This document shows positions 1 through 11,189 of a stretch of 64,000 nucleotides of DNA, one piece after another. The stretch covers positions 48,006,905 to 48,070,904 of the forward strand of contig CM077010.1 of NCBI GenBank assembly GCA_039090855.1, read 5' to 3'. Within the stretch, counting starts at the first letter, position 1. Each line of letters starts with the position of its first letter. The DNA is from Macrothele yani. Lineage: Eukaryota; Arthropoda; Arachnida; Araneae; Macrothelidae. The notes under the pieces were generated by a model. The model was not told the DNA's origin and did no database searches. It saw only the letters and a program-made list of their open reading frames with translations. The position numbers and the translations under genes are program-made.

Positions 1-418
1 CGGTTGAGCCATGTCCAGTGTCACCTTCAAGCGGTGTGAAAGAACTTTAAGTGAAGATTTTATAAACCACTGATAAGAGGCTGATAGGTCTCTAATTCCT
101 GAGATCCTCAATGTCACCTTTTTTATGTAGCAGGATCATTGTAGCATTGTTCCAATCCTCAGGAATCTTCCCTTCATTAAGGCATCGAGTGAAAATTTGG
201 GCGAGTACTGTTTCAATTTCTCCACTTGCTTCTTGTATGATGTCTACAGTAATTCCATCTTCACCTGGAGCTTTCCCCCACTTCATGTTCTTGATTGCAT
301 GAGCAACTTCTGCTGGGAGGACTGGAAGAACTCTGGTACTGGTACCTTTCATGATGTCTGGAGTACATGTATCATCCCTTTCATATAATTTAGAGTAGAA
401 ATCTTTCACTCTTGTCAA
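1..418 (-). pseudogene. RTE reverse transcriptase, N-terminal fragment (cut by window edge)
   Basis: The open part (92-418) encodes the linker after the endonuclease and the first RT block, with KAPGEDGITVDII, the conserved start of many non-LTR RTs, followed by KIPEDWNNATMILLHKKGDIEDL. In copy B this leads straight into NYRPISLL; here the frame is lost just after EDL, close to position 92. The palm motifs (FADD) lie outside the window. Upstream the frame does not join the endonuclease part because of a frameshift near 420. It would act in target-primed reverse transcription. This is a relic. Confidence 0.8.
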
Positions 419-428
419 AATTTCGCCT

Positions 429-1253
429 CTATTTCTTGTTACAGAACCATCTTCTTTTTGTCAGAGTCATAATCTGTTTTCTTCCCTTACTGAGATGTCC
501 CTTTGCTATCTTTAGGCTTTGGTTGTTTTCAATTGCTTTCCTCACTAGTTCACAGTTGAATTTCCTTACGTCTTCAGTGATACTTTTTCGTACTGTCTTG
601 CATAGCTCTATATATTCCACTTTGGAAGTCACATCTTCTTCAGTTGTCCTCATCTCTCTTCTTTTTTGCATCAACATTTTGGTTTTTCCTGATAATTTGT
701 TCACATGCAACTTGTTCTTAGACCCAGCTAATTTTGTTGCTGTTTCCATAAGAGCTTTGGTTACTTTTCTGTTAACTTCCGAAATATCCACTTCTTCCGA
801 TGTTAGGCCTTCTAAAGCAGAGAATCTGTTCTTCAGTTCCAACTTGAAAGTATTATGGTGTTTTTTAAGGTTGGTTATGTCAATACATTTTGTTTGTCTT
901 ATGAGCTTGCCACGTTCGAGTTTAGTGTTAAGGTGCATCTTACATCTCACCAATCTATGGTCACTACCTGTGTTGAGCTTGTTCAGCACACTGCAGTCTT
1001 CGATGACGAATTTTTTGTTACACATAATAAATTCAATTTCACTTGTCGTCCCAATTGGATATCTCCATGTCCATTTCCTGTGTGGCTTTTTCTTGAAAAA
1101 GGAGTTCAAGATGAAAAACCCTTCTGCCTCTACAAACTCTACGAGAGTATTTCCACGCTGGTTTCTGTTGCCGTGACCGAATTTACCTACTGAAGTTTCA
1201 TTCTGTTGCCGTTGCCCTATTTTTGCATTGAAATCTCCCATAATTATCTTCAA
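429..1253 (-). pseudogene. RTE EEP endonuclease C-terminal half and linker
   Basis: This 274-codon stretch starts at the conserved GDFNAKIGQ block of the exonuclease-endonuclease-phosphatase fold and includes the catalytic SDHRLV box (seen as GSDHRLVRCKM), followed by a lysine-rich linker of about 150 residues. The enzyme nicks target DNA to prime reverse transcription. The natural reading frame continues from 1266-1793, but an AAA-to-TAA change (near 1257) separates the two halves; copy B keeps a lysine codon here. At the other end a frameshift gives a false C-terminus ending in FCNKK. It is better preserved across this segment than copy B. Confidence 0.85.
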
Positions 1254-1265
1254 GTGCTGCTTACC

Positions 1266-1793
1266 TTAATTATTTAGATGACGAATTTCCTCATAAAATT
1301 CTTCAATTTCTTCTTCAGGATGACTTGTGGTGGGTGCATAAGTTTGAATAATCTGAGCCTGGTATCTTCTCGAGAGTTGGATAACGAGTCGTGCAGCTCT
1401 GTCAGAGGAACTTTCAACTTCTACCACTTTATCCTTCAGTTTCTTGTTTATTATAAATCCAACACCACTAGTTCTGCCAGTATCTGTCCCACGATAGTAG
1501 AAGAGATGTCCACTTTTCAGTTCAATGAGATCTTCTCCTTTTCTTCTAACCTCACTTAGCCCGACGATATCCCACTTGATCCTTTGTAGTTCCTCTTCCA
1601 ATTCAAGAAGCCTTGAATCAGAAGATAGGGAGCGTCCATTATACGTAGCCAAGGTCAGCATCAGATGGCAGCCTAGTCCGGTCCTCCGGGGATTCTTAGC
1701 ACCCTCTGCCTTCATGTCGCACTGGCCGCTGCCTTGGCCAGGTACATTCCAGCTGCCGGAGACTGAGGGCCAAGATTTAAGTTGTACAGTCAT
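1266..1793 (-). pseudogene. RTE EEP endonuclease N-terminal half
   Basis: This encodes the first part of the endonuclease: TLATYNGRSL (metal-binding Asn box), DIVGLSEVRRKGE (catalytic Glu box) and QTYAPTTSHPEEE (Tyr box). These three boxes appear in the expected order for EEP nucleases of RTE elements, the family sometimes annotated in arthropod genomes as craniofacial development protein 2-like. The frame ends at a TAA that replaces a lysine codon present in copy B. Initiation at 1793 is uncertain; copy B has an alternative ATG nearby at the equivalent place. Confidence 0.85.
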
Positions 1794-2002
1794 TTTGGAG
1801 GTGTTTGGCCATAACTCACCTCTCTGGCCAAGCGGGTTGGTGAGTGTGGGATAGCATTTCCTCTGATCCCGATGGTATAGTTATACCGCTATTGGCGGTC
1901 GTCAGAGCCCCTTTAGTGGGAACAGGATGCACCACGAGAAGGCGGGGTTGACATTTGTCAAGGAGAGGCTGTGATGTTACGCATTACCTGACCTTACATC
2001 CC

Positions 2003-2003
<1 letters not shown>

Positions 2004-2051
<48 letters not shown>
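2004..2051. repeat. (TA)n microsatellite at palindrome axis
   Basis: About 23 uninterrupted TA units separate the two RTE 5' ends and form the symmetry axis of a palindrome with arms of about 2 kb. The tract can itself extrude as a hairpin. Confidence 0.95.
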
Positions 2052-2052
<1 letters not shown>

Positions 2053-2261
2053 CAGGATGTAAGGTCAGGTGATGCGTAACATCACAGCCTCTCCTTGACA
2101 AATGTCAACCCCGCCTTCTCGTGGTGCATCCTGTTCCCACTAAAGGGCTCTGGCGACCGCCCATAGCGGTATAACTATACCATCGGGATCAGAGGAAATT
2201 CTATCCCACACTCACCAACCCGCTTGGCCAGCGTGGTGAGTTATGGCCAAACCCCTCCAAA

Positions 2262-2918
2262 ATGATTCCACAACTTAAATCTTGGCCCTCAGTCTCCGGC
2301 AGCTGGAATGTACCTGGCCAAGGCAGCGGCCAGTGCGACATGAAGGCAGAGGGTGCTAAGAATCCCCGGAGGACCGGACTAGGCTGCCATCTGATGCTGA
2401 CCTTGGCTACTTACAATGGACGCTCCCTATCTTCTGATTCAAGGCTTCTTGAATTGGAAGAGGAACTACAAAGGATCAAGTGGGACATCGTGGGGCTAAG
2501 TGAGGTAAGGAGAAAAGGAGAAGATCTCATCGAACTGAAAAGTGGACATCTCTTCTACTATCGTGGGACAGATACTGGCAGAACTAGTGGTGTTGGATTT
2601 ATAATAAACAAGAAACTGAAGGATAAAGTTGTAGAAGTTGAAAGTTCCTCTGACAGAGCTGCACGACTTGTTATCCAACTCTCGAAAAGACACCAGGCTC
2701 AGATTATTCAAACTTATGCACCCACCACAAGTCATCCTGAAGAAGAAATTGAAGAATTTTATGAGGAAATTTGTCATCTAAATAATAAAGGTAAGCAGCA
2801 CTTGAAAATAATTATGGGAGATTTCAATGCAAAAATAGGGCAACGGCAACAGAATGAAACTTCAGTAGGTAGAATTCGGTCATGGCAACAGAAACCAGCG
2901 TGGAAATACTCTCGTTGA
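2262..2918 (+). pseudogene. RTE endonuclease N-terminal part, frameshifted
   Basis: The 218-codon frame holds the EEP boxes TLATYNGRSL, DIVGLSEVRRKGE, YAPTTSHPEEE and MGDFNAKIGQ in order. It then leaves frame at an extra G near 2873, reading GRIRSWQQ where copy A reads GKFGHGN. Residues 1-190 therefore represent the true protein and the last ~15 are out of frame. Role: site-specific nicking for target-primed reverse transcription. Confidence 0.85.
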
Positions 2919-2946
2919 GTTTGCAGAGGCAGAAGGGTTTTTCATC

Positions 2947-3279
2947 TTGAACTCCTTCTTCAAGAAAAAGCCACACAGGAAATGGACATGGAGACATCCA
3001 AATGGGAAGACAAGTGAAATTGATTTTATTATGTGTAACAAAAAATTCGTCATAGAAGACTGCAGTGTGCTAAACAAGTTCAACACAGGTAGTGACCATA
3101 GATTGGTGAGATGTAAGATGCACCTCAACACTAAACTTGAACGTGGCAAGCTCATAAGACAAACAAAATCTATTGACATAACCAACCTTAAAAAACACCA
3201 TAATACCTTTCAAGTTAGAACTGAAGAACAGGTTCTCTGCTTTAGAAGGCCTAACATCGGAAGAAGTGGACATCTCTGA
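2947..3279 (+). pseudogene. RTE endonuclease C-terminal part, frameshifted
   Basis: This frame resumes the endonuclease with SEIDFIMCNKKFVIEDCSVL and the catalytic GSDHRLVRCKM box, then runs into the linker and is lost at a one-base insertion near 3210, where the reading becomes FQVRTEEQVL. Both shifts are absent in the equivalent part of copy A, so they are decay of this copy and not programmed frameshifts. Confidence 0.85.
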
Positions 3280-3345
3280 AGTTAACAGAAAAGTAACCAA
3301 AGCTCTTATGAAACAGCAACAAAATTAGCTGGGTCTAAGAACAAG

Positions 3346-4749
3346 TTGCATGTGAACAAATTATCAGGAAAAACCAAAATGTTGATGCAAAAAAGAAGAG
3401 AGATGAGGACAACTAAAGAAGATGTGACTTCCAAAGTGGAATATATAGAGCTATGCAAGACAGTAAGAAAAAGTATCACTGAAGACGTAAGGAAATTCAA
3501 CTGTGAACTAGTGAGGAAAGCAATTGAAAACAACCAAAGCCTAAAGATAGCAAAGGGACATCTCAGTAAGGGAAGAAAACAGATTATGGCACTGAGAAAA
3601 GAAGATGGTTCTGTAACAAGAAATAGAGGCGAAATTTTGACAAGAGTGAAAGATTTCTACTCCAAATTATATGAAAGGGATGATATATGCACTCCAGACA
3701 TCATGAAAGATACCAGTACCAGAGTTCCTCCAGTCCTTCCAGCAGAAGTTGCACATGCAATCAAGAACATGAAGCGAGGAAAAGCTCCAGGAGAAGATGG
3801 AATTACTGTAGACATCATACAAGAAGCAAGTGGAGAAATCGAAACAGTACTCGCCCAAATTTTCACTCGATGCCTTAATGAAGGAAAGATTCCTGAGGAT
3901 TGGAACACCGCTACAATGATCCTGCTACATAAGAAAGGTGACATTGAGGATCTCGGAAACTACAGACCTATCAGCCTCCTATCAGTAGTTTATAAAATCT
4001 TCACTAAAGTTCTTTCACACCGCTTGAAGGTAGCACTAGACATGGCTCAACCGAGAGAACAAGCTGGATTCAGGAGTGGCTACAGCACAATAGATCATAT
4101 CCACGTGCTGAGAGAACTAATTGAAAGAGCAAGGGAATATGAACTTCCATTGTGCATGGCTTTTATCGATTATGAAAAAGCCTTTGATTCGGTGAAACCA
4201 TCAGCAGTTACAATGGCTCTGAAAACCTGCGGTATTGAAGATGCATACATTAATATTATTAATAACATCTATGAAAATGCAAGTGCAAAGATTAGGCTGT
4301 TTGAAAATACAACACACGTAAAAATTGGAAAGGGAGTGAGACAAGGTGACACCATATCTCCGAAGCTCTTTAATGCCACATTGGAGGGTGTTTTTCAGTC
4401 GCTGAGCTGGGAAAACAAGGGGATAAAGATTAATGGAGATTATCTAACCCACCTTCGTTTTGCTGATGACATAGTCATTTTTGCAACTACCCCATCAGAG
4501 CTGCAGAGTATGATCCAGGAACTTGCTGATAAGAGTAAAGAAGTGGGATTAAAAATGAACTTTCAGAAGACAAAAGGGATGTTCAATGCTTTTACAAGAA
4601 ATGAAGATTTATCGATTGATGGAGAAAAGCTGGAGATAACAGACACATACGTTTATCTTGGACAGCAGATATCAAGTGAGGGTCACATTGATGAAGAAAT
4701 TAATCGGCGTACAAAACTTGCCTGGAGAGCTTTGGAAGAAACAGCATAA
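3346..4749 (+). pseudogene. RTE reverse transcriptase (467-codon open stretch)
   Basis: This is the best RT stretch in the window. In order it has GKAPGEDGITVDII, GNYRPISLLSVVYKIF, REQAGFRSGYSTIDHI, AFIDYEKAFDSV (first catalytic Asp region), GVRQGDTISPKLFN and LRFADDIVIF with the catalytic FADD pair. The thumb region follows. The frame ends early at 4749 because one T is missing near 4733 (copy C reads WRAFGRNS, this copy WRALEETA). Upstream residues are the lysine-rich linker from the endonuclease. The N-terminal start is an internal methionine; the real product would be a fused endonuclease-RT. Confidence 0.9.
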
Positions 4750-4763
4750 TTTTCAAGAGCAAT

Positions 4764-5219
4764 ATGCCATTATGTCTTAAAAGAAAAGTGTTTGATCAAT
4801 GCATCCTTCCAGTGCTTACATATGGTGCAGAGACGTGGACCTTAACTAAAAGAGACATACAAAGGCTGCAGACAACTCAAAGTGGCATGGAGAGGTGCAT
4901 GCTTGGTGTAACCAGGAGAGATAAGAAGAGGAACGCGTGGATCCGAAAAATGACGAGAGTGGAAGACATCATGATCAGAGTTAAAATCCCTGAAATGGCA
5001 ATGGGCTGGACATACTGCCAGAAGGACAGATCATCGATGGACAGCCGAAATTTTAGATTGGATTCCAAGGGACAGGAAAAGACCCAGAAGAAGACCACAT
5101 AGGAGATGGGTGGATGAAATTCGAAAGTATGCAGGGGTGACATGGAGGAGACTGGCACAAGACAGACCGTTGTGGAGGAAACTTGGGGAGACCTTCGTCC
5201 AGCAGTGGATTGATAATGG
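4764..5219 (+). pseudogene. RTE polyprotein C-terminal region, broken
   Basis: This continues the RTE protein after the RT thumb: LPVLTYGAETWTLTKRDIQRLQ, MTRVEDIMIRVK and, after a further shift near 4987, the region equivalent to QWAGHTARRTDHRW and WVDEIRKYAGVTWRRLAQD in copy C. An arginine/tryptophan-rich C-terminal domain of this kind follows RT in many RTE elements; its exact role is unclear. The stop lies directly before the GATGAT tail. Confidence 0.8.
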
Positions 5220-5221
5220 TT

Positions 5222-5247
5222 GACAATGATGATGATGATGATGATAT
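5222..5247 (+). repeat. (GATGAT)n 3' tail of RTE copy B
   Basis: A short trinucleotide tail directly follows the stop codon, as at 53146-53168 and 30719-30735. It marks the 3' terminus used for target-primed reverse transcription. Confidence 0.9.
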
Positions 5248-5249
5248 AT

Positions 5250-5825
5250 ATAACAGAGTCAAAAGATTTTTTTTACTACTGTGCAAAACATTGTGGCATT
5301 GTGTCAAGTGTAATTTTTATATTCCAGAGTACATATTTTAAGTAGTTTTACGTTTTTTGTGCTATAATTCTTAATCGCTACTTAGTTATTTGCTTATTTA
5401 TGTTGTGATATTTCTTATGAATCGGAAAAGTTATTAAACACTGTCACACAACAGTTGTATGTTTTGTGTGCGTAACCGTGTGACATTTCAAAGAAGACCT
5501 TAATTCCTTAAAATAATAAATTTTGCATGATATAATTAAATTTGACCTATAAGTATTTTGTAATAATTTGTATCGATATAAAACCAGGGCAATCGTTTTA
5601 ATTACAACGTACATATTTGTGTTTCACGCAATAAAGTGCAGTAGTTTTGATTTTATGAAGAATACTCGTAAGTTCCAAACAATTTGATTGATTAAAACAC
5701 CCTTAAAGCCTAGTTAATGATATAGAAGTTAAAATTTTAAGTAACTGAAAACTAATGGATTTTCGCAAAAGAGCCTCTAAAATTTTTTTTGCAGGGGGCC
5801 CCGAGTTTGTCAGGTACGCTATTGA
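5250..5825. other. A/T-rich stretch without recognised features
   Basis: I see no open frame of note, no terminal repeats and no resemblance to other parts of the window. Confidence 0.5.
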
Positions 5826-7060
5826 CTCCACAGACTGATGCATAGGCATTGTACAATCACCTGTACAATCATATAATTTAAATACCCGGTTTCTTACCGT
5901 AACGCAATTTAAAATAGTTGGTGCACAAAATGCGGGAGAGAAGAAATATCCTGTGTCACAAAAACCCGAAATTCATGCGATAAAAAATTCAGAATTTTCC
6001 TTTAAGACATCTTAAAAACGGCAATTTACCGTCAGTATAAGGAAAGAATTGCGGAAAGGTTTCTGAAAATCCACAATATGCGATCTCGCTACAAAACTTC
6101 AAAATCAATTTGCTTTGAGAGACGATTGCAATTTAACAAGTAATTAAACCTCAAGTATTCCCGAGAATCTCTCCTATTACCTGAGTAGTTTCGTCATATG
6201 GATAGAGAAAAAGTGAAAACGGAGTTTTTCCGTTAATACACGAAAGGAACTGCAGCAAGGTTCCTGAAAATTCAGAATTTCCCGTTAATACATATTAAAA
6301 ACGTCATTTTACCGTCTGTATAAGAAAGGAATTGCAGAAAGGTTCCTGAAAATTCAGAATTTTCCTTTAAAACATCTTAAAAACGGCAATTTACCGTCAG
6401 TATAAGGAAAGAATTGCGGAAAGGTTTCTGAAAATTCAGAATTTTCCGTTAAGACATCTTTAAAATGGCAATTTGCCGTCAATATAAGAAAGGAATTGCA
6501 GAAAGGTTCTTGAAAATTCAGAATTTTCCGTTAAGACACCTTAAAAATGTCAATTTACCGTCAATATAAGAAATTGGGGAAAGGTTTCTGAAAATTCAGA
6601 ATTTTCCGTTAACACATCTTAAAAAGAAAAATTTACGGTCAATATAAGAAAGATATTGCAGAGAGGTTCATAAAAATTCAGAATTTTCCGTTAATACATC
6701 TGAAAAACGACAATTTACCGTCAATATAAGAAAGGAATTGCAGAAAGTTTTCTGAAAATTCAGAATTTTTGGTTAATACATCTTAAAAACGGCAATTTAC
6801 CGTCAATACAAGAAAGGAATTGCAGAAAGGTTCTTGAAAATTCAGAATTTTACGTTAAGACATCTTAAAAACAGCAATTTACTGTCAATATAAGAAAAGA
6901 ATTGCGGAAAGGTTTCTGGAAATTCAGAATTTTCCTTTCGTACGAAAAAAACTGTTAAATTCAGAGTTCTTTCCGCCATTTCACGGAAAAGGGTGTATCA
7001 GAAATATGCTTCGTTAATTCACGGAAAGTGGCTCGTGAATTTCAGAAATTTTTACAGTGC
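5826..7060. repeat. Dispersed element with ~82-bp minisatellite (copy 1)
   Basis: Between about 6250 and 6945 a unit of ~82 bp recurs 8 to 9 times; each begins around TTCAGAATTTTCCGTTAA and contains GGCAATTTACCGTCAATATA and GGAATTGCAGAAAGG. A further single unit sits at 5988-6070. The flanks (5826-6250 and 6945-7060) reappear around one diverged unit at 9866-10262, so the satellite is part of a larger dispersed element whose unit number varies. The theme TTCCGTTAATTCACGGAAA is partly palindromic. No coding is visible. The class is unknown; a non-autonomous DNA element or Helitron-like carrier is possible. Confidence 0.75.
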
Positions 7061-8160
7061 ACATTTGTCTTACTTTCTGCAAATACATCTTCACTTATGA
7101 AATGTCCACTATTTTTTTTATCTTTCTAGTGTTCTGCTTTATAGGAAAACAAAAACTAAACCTTCGTTAAATTCAGGCAGTCAATTGGTGTCTTGCAAGC
7201 AATTGTGTCAGACCCAGAGATGTCAACGAAGCCCCAGCGCAATTGTAATAGTGTGTTCAAAATAAATACAAAGTAGCCTAACCTTGTTGCTTAACGGCAT
7301 GATCTTAAGACTTATTTTAATCTCGTTAAATTTACATATCCTTGATCTTTGGTGTCTGTAAAGCAATCTCCCGTTTTTCCCGGAAAAACGTTTTTGCTAG
7401 TTCATCAATTAGGCACGTTCTGAAAACCAAAGCCAGAAACAATCATTATGACATCGAGTGATGGCAATGACATTGCTCTGGCAAAGGTTTGGGTTGGCAA
7501 GACTTTTGAGTTAGTTATTTTGGTAGCACTCCGCCTGCTGACAGCAGCCGTTTCTCGACTGAGGTGAGGAGACGTTAGTAAGTAAGGTTGAGTAAGCGAA
7601 GACAGCAGCCATGCGCGACGAACAAAAATCTTGCGTATCTGGGCATTGCACTGCGAATGAATCACACCATTCTAAAGAGCTATTTGGCAAAAAGGTTTCC
7701 TTGAGTACACTCTTCCACGGTCCCTCATCTCATTTGCTTTGTTTCAAGTCCTTGACTTTGTACCCGTCTGAAATGTTATAAGTGCGTCAAAGATCTGTTG
7801 TCTTGCCTTCCATGTTACCCAATTTCCATTGAAGTGCGCTGACAACGCTCCAACCAAATTTAATTTTTGATGATTCAATTTGTAAGATGAGGACACACTC
7901 TAAAAAATAAGTGGTTCTCGTGAAATTTCTGAAAATAACGTGCAGCAAAGTTGCCGGTAGGTATCTTTCTTTTTAACGAAATTTCCGTGTTTTGTGACTT
8001 CAGTATCTTGACCGAATCTCAGTAGTCAGCATTTCCGTTTATTTCGGAAAAGTTCGTTTTGGGTTTTCCCGTATTTTTTACTGAAACATCACGAAATCGT
8101 CAGTTCTTATTCTTTCGGTCAATTTCTTCCCCAGCGAAACTAAGTTGATACGCCCTTCCT
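7061..8160. other. Non-coding stretch, no recognised gene
   Basis: An 86-codon reverse frame (7405-7665) shows no recognisable motif. The segment 7990-8160 has TTCCG/CGGAAA words like those in the satellite element and may be its degraded extension. Confidence 0.4.
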
Positions 8161-8164
8161 AAAT

Positions 8165-8250
8165 TTGCCCCTGGTAGGAGTTGAACCAGCGTTTTTCTGA
8201 ACGGGAAACGCGGGGTCTCTCCACTAAGCTAAAAATTCTCGTCAAGGCCT
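8165..8250 (-). other. tRNA-like sequence (SINE or LTR fragment)
   Basis: On the reverse strand TAGCTTAGTGGAG fits a pol III A box and GGTTCAACTCC is close to the B-box consensus, about 35 bases apart. The outer bases do not pair into a clean acceptor stem, so this is not a functional tRNA gene. It resembles the tRNA-like core of the TRIM LTRs elsewhere in the window. Confidence 0.45.
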
Positions 8251-8572
8251 CTCGCATGTAAGGTACAATTCTAATCGCTCATTGATGATTTTTTTATTAT
8301 TATTCATGTGGGTGAATTAGTCATTTTATTTTCTGCTCGAGCTTATTATTTTTATGAATACGTTTATAATAATTTTATTTTTTCTGTAGGAGGTCTTATT
8401 GCAAATTACGAATTTTTTCATCTCATTTTTTCGAAGTAATAGAATGCTTTAGAACTCGAGATCTTTTTAAACTGACAATGGCTTTCCATGATCTCTAAGA
8501 AAAGGGAAATGTACTGCTTTAGAGTATTATTTCACAAAACTCGTATTACTCTTGATAGCTACGATGGTTGTA

Positions 8573-9838
8573 CTGAAAATAATGCAAAGTGGGCATAACT
8601 TTTTTATTAACTGGCAGAAATCGTTCAAATTGCACATTCTGGTGGAGTAACTCTTTCTCTACACAAAGGTAGTGCTTAACATTGCCTCCATCACAAGCGA
8701 TGCATTTGCGTCATCGTTGAACCCAACTCTCAAATCCTCTTTGAAAAAATCCAGGTGTGGACTATTGTACCAACTTCTTCACAGCCACTTTCATCAAATC
8801 ATCATTCTGTGTCATCAAATCGTTGTCCCCGGAGACTGTCCTTCTTTTGACTGTACAGGTGGAAGTCAGAGGGTGCCAGATCTGGGCTGTACGGTGGATG
8901 GGGAACCACCGACCAACCTAATTTGCTGATCGTCTGATTTGTTTCCAGAGATGTGTGTGGTCTCGCATTGTCATGGTGAATGTGGATCCTTTTCAGATTC
9001 TTGTTCGGTCTATTCCTCATTATGGCTTCTTTAAGCTTCTTGAGCGTCTCAGTACACCGCAAGCTGGTCACAGTACAGCTATGTTCCCGAAAATTAAAGG
9101 AGAATAACAGCCCTATCATCCTAAAAACAGTCACCATGACTTTCTGTGCTGATCGCTGGCTCTTGAACTTTTTAAGCCTCGGTGAAGAGGTGTGACGCCA
9201 TTCCATGGATTGATTCTTCGTTTCCGGATCGTAAAGATTCACCCACGTTTCATTCCCTGTCACCAGATCGAACAAAACACGTGTCTTCATTGGCTTCAAA
9301 CGCTTTCAGCAGATCAGAGCAGACTTCCAACCTTCTCTCCTTCAAATCACGTGTCAACTGCCGAGGTACCCACTTTGCACACACTTTCCGATACCCTAAG
9401 TCTTCCGCCATCTTCTGTGTGGCATTGTGACCACAGTCCAATTTTACAACAAGCTCACGGATTATGACTCGTCTCTCGCGCGAATCGATTCATCCACTCG
9501 CTGATGATTCGTGTCAGTTGTCGCAGATGATGGTCTCCCATTGCGTGGTTTGTCTTCAATGCTGATTTCCTCTTCTTTAAACTTCTTCATCCATCTGTGC
9601 ACATTGCTCTTGCCAATGGTGTCATCTCCGTAAAGCTTCCGTAGCCTTCTGTGGATGTCTGACAGCCTGCACCCTTCCTCCGTCAAGAACTCAATGGCGG
9701 CACGTTGCTTCTGCTTGGAATCCATTATTTACCTGAAATGAAGAAGAAGGGTTACTATAGAGGAAGAGTTACATGTGAAATTTGAACGACCTCTGTCAGT
9801 TAATAAAAAAGTTATGCGCACTTTTGCATTACTTTCAG
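8573..9838 (-). mobile_element. mariner element A, complete with TIRs and TA duplication
   Basis: A 1266-bp element, the usual mariner length. Inverted ends of ~70 bp (8573-8640 and 9772-9838) match closely, for example GCATAACTTTTTTATTAACT on both. It is flanked by TA at 8571-8572 and 9839-9840. The transposase is on the reverse strand and is broken. The surrounding sequence at 9866 onward is the second copy of the minisatellite element. Confidence 0.92.
8802..9725 (-). pseudogene. mariner transposase (DD34D type), inactive
   Basis: The transposase is split over three frames. The N-terminal part (9462-9725) has the helix-turn-helix with AAIEFLTEEGCRLSDIHRRL and KPRNGRPSS. The middle (9250-9441) has QLTRDLKERRLEVCSDLL. 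The catalytic part (8802-9299) has VTGNETWVNLYDPETK, IHIHHDNARPHTS and HPPYSPDLAPSDFHLY. The second and third Asp are present, but the first catalytic Asp of the VTGDETW motif is Asn (GGGAATGAA). With the frameshifts, this makes the protein non-functional. In life it would bind the TIRs and cut and paste the element at TA sites. Confidence 0.9.
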
Positions 9839-9865
9839 TATAACCCTCGTATAATTGCTTTTGTC

Positions 9866-10262
9866 GGAAAGACTCCACAGATTGATACATAGACATCGTA
9901 CAATCAATTTAGTAGTTAATCAAACCTCAATTATTCCAGCGAATCGTTCGTATTAATGAAATTCTTCCGTCATATGGATACAGAAAAGTTGAGAACAGAA
10001 ATTTTCGTTGTTATACGAAAGGAATTGCGATAAAGTTCCTGAAAATTCAGAATTTTCCGTTAACACCCCTTAGAAACTACAATTTACCGTCAATGCAAAA
10101 AAGGAATTGCGGAAAGATTTCTAAAAGCTTAAAATTTTTCTGACGTACGAAAAATCCGTGAAATTCGGGGTTTTTTCCTCATTTCACGGAAAAGCTTGTG
10201 TCAGAAATAAGCTTCATTAATTCACGAATGGACTCGCGGAAAATGGCTGCTGAATTTCAAAG
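9866..10262. repeat. Dispersed minisatellite element (copy 2, one unit)
   Basis: This matches 5830-6340 and 6940-7060: the flank with CTCCACAGATTGATACATAG, one ~82-bp unit (10020-10110) and the tail with TTTCACGGAAAAGC. The ~8-unit array of copy 1 is reduced to about one, so array length differs between copies. Confidence 0.7.
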
Positions 10263-10263
10263 T

Positions 10264-10450
10264 TGTATGTAAGAGCTGTAAGCAATCGTCCGTCAATAAT
10301 TTGGGGCCGTTTGTTCCAGGGAGCGGAAAAGCCAAAGCCACAGGACAGGAAAGTCGGGCGTGTCTCCCCTGGGGATCAATCTGGGATCATCTATAGGCCA
10401 AATGATCAGAAGCCAGCGCCTCAGACCACTCCGGCACCGGGATGACAATC
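10264..10450 (-). repeat. tRNA-derived SINE family 1, strongly diverged copy
   Basis: On the reverse strand it follows the family-1 order: GATCATTTGGCC (anticodon-arm region), then the tRNA-unrelated body ending in a diverged form of the segment that reads TTAGGGACGGGCGACTGC in good copies. The poly(A) tail is not preserved. Confidence 0.55.
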
Positions 10451-11189
10451 CAGGCTGTCCTATCTCTGTCTTATACATACATACGCATGCGCGCAGGAAA
10501 TGAGACCTTAGCAAATACTTATTAGGAATAAATCATCAGGGAAGGGGTACTAGTGATCACCAGAGATGGTAACGGGTCGCGGGTCGAAAATTTCTTGCGG
10601 GTTAAACGGGTTGGGTCAAGGTGTTCCTGACACGATTTCAACCCGGTTTTATTCACATTTTAATTTTGAAAAGCAAGAAAAAAAAATTGCGGAAAAAATG
10701 CACACTCTGGAATTTTGTGTTCGATACTGATGCCTGCGGACTGAAAAATTATTTTTCATGCACTATGAAGGAAGAGTGACCCTTCCTTCTAAGGGGCAAT
10801 GATGAAAACAAGATCCACATTTTGGAAACTTTCAACTCATCATAAACTTGTGAAAATTGGTGTTGCTGTGAAACATAGTCTAAAGTTTGCTATGTTACCA
10901 AGAAAACAGCAAAAAGTTAAATTAAACATACAACAAATTACTTAATTCAAAATTTTGACGGCAGTGCCATCAGAATTAAATGGAACAGCCTTAACATCAC
11001 TGCGGAGGGACATTTTGACTCTCGCAGATGTTTGAAAACATGTGTAAAACCGTCAGGTTGCCTTTGCAAATGTAGGACGACTGTGATAATCTAGGTCAAA
11101 TAAGAGAGTGAGTTAATTATGCGTCCCAAAATATATACGTTTGTTGGATTTCCATGTAAACTAAGATACTCACTGTAGATAGAATTTCT

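Larger units (their letters stand above)
1..2003 (-). mobile_element. RTE-type non-LTR retrotransposon, copy A (5' part)
   Basis: This is the reverse-strand 5' part of a non-LTR retrotransposon; the window edge cuts it inside the reverse transcriptase. It runs from the 5' leader (near 2003) through the EEP endonuclease into the start of the RT. It matches copy B at 2052-4053 base for base apart from small indels and substitutions, as an inverted repeat. A single endonuclease-RT polyprotein and the absence of RNase H fit the RTE clade. Coding is broken by a premature TAA near 1257 and a frameshift near 420, so this copy is inactive. Clade assignment is inference from motif order. Confidence 0.85.
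2052..5247 (+). mobile_element. RTE-type non-LTR retrotransposon, copy B (near full length)
   Basis: This copy has the 5' leader, endonuclease, RT, C-terminal domain and a 3' end in (GATGAT)n. A short tandem-repeat tail instead of poly(A) is characteristic of RTE elements. Comparison with copies A (1-2003) and C (52107-53170) exposes at least five frame-changing indels: an insertion near 2873, an insertion near 3210, a deletion near 3310, a deletion near 4733 and an insertion near 4987. The copy is therefore inactive. It is the only one in the window showing both ends. Confidence 0.9.

Noticed and set aside
412..1176. 254-codon forward frame opposite the RTE endonuclease
   Set aside because: Antisense shadow of the retrotransposon; the reverse strand carries all the conserved motifs.
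6250..6945. CRISPR-like array
   Set aside because: Units are contiguous 82-bp tandem repeats with no unique spacers; eukaryotic minisatellite.
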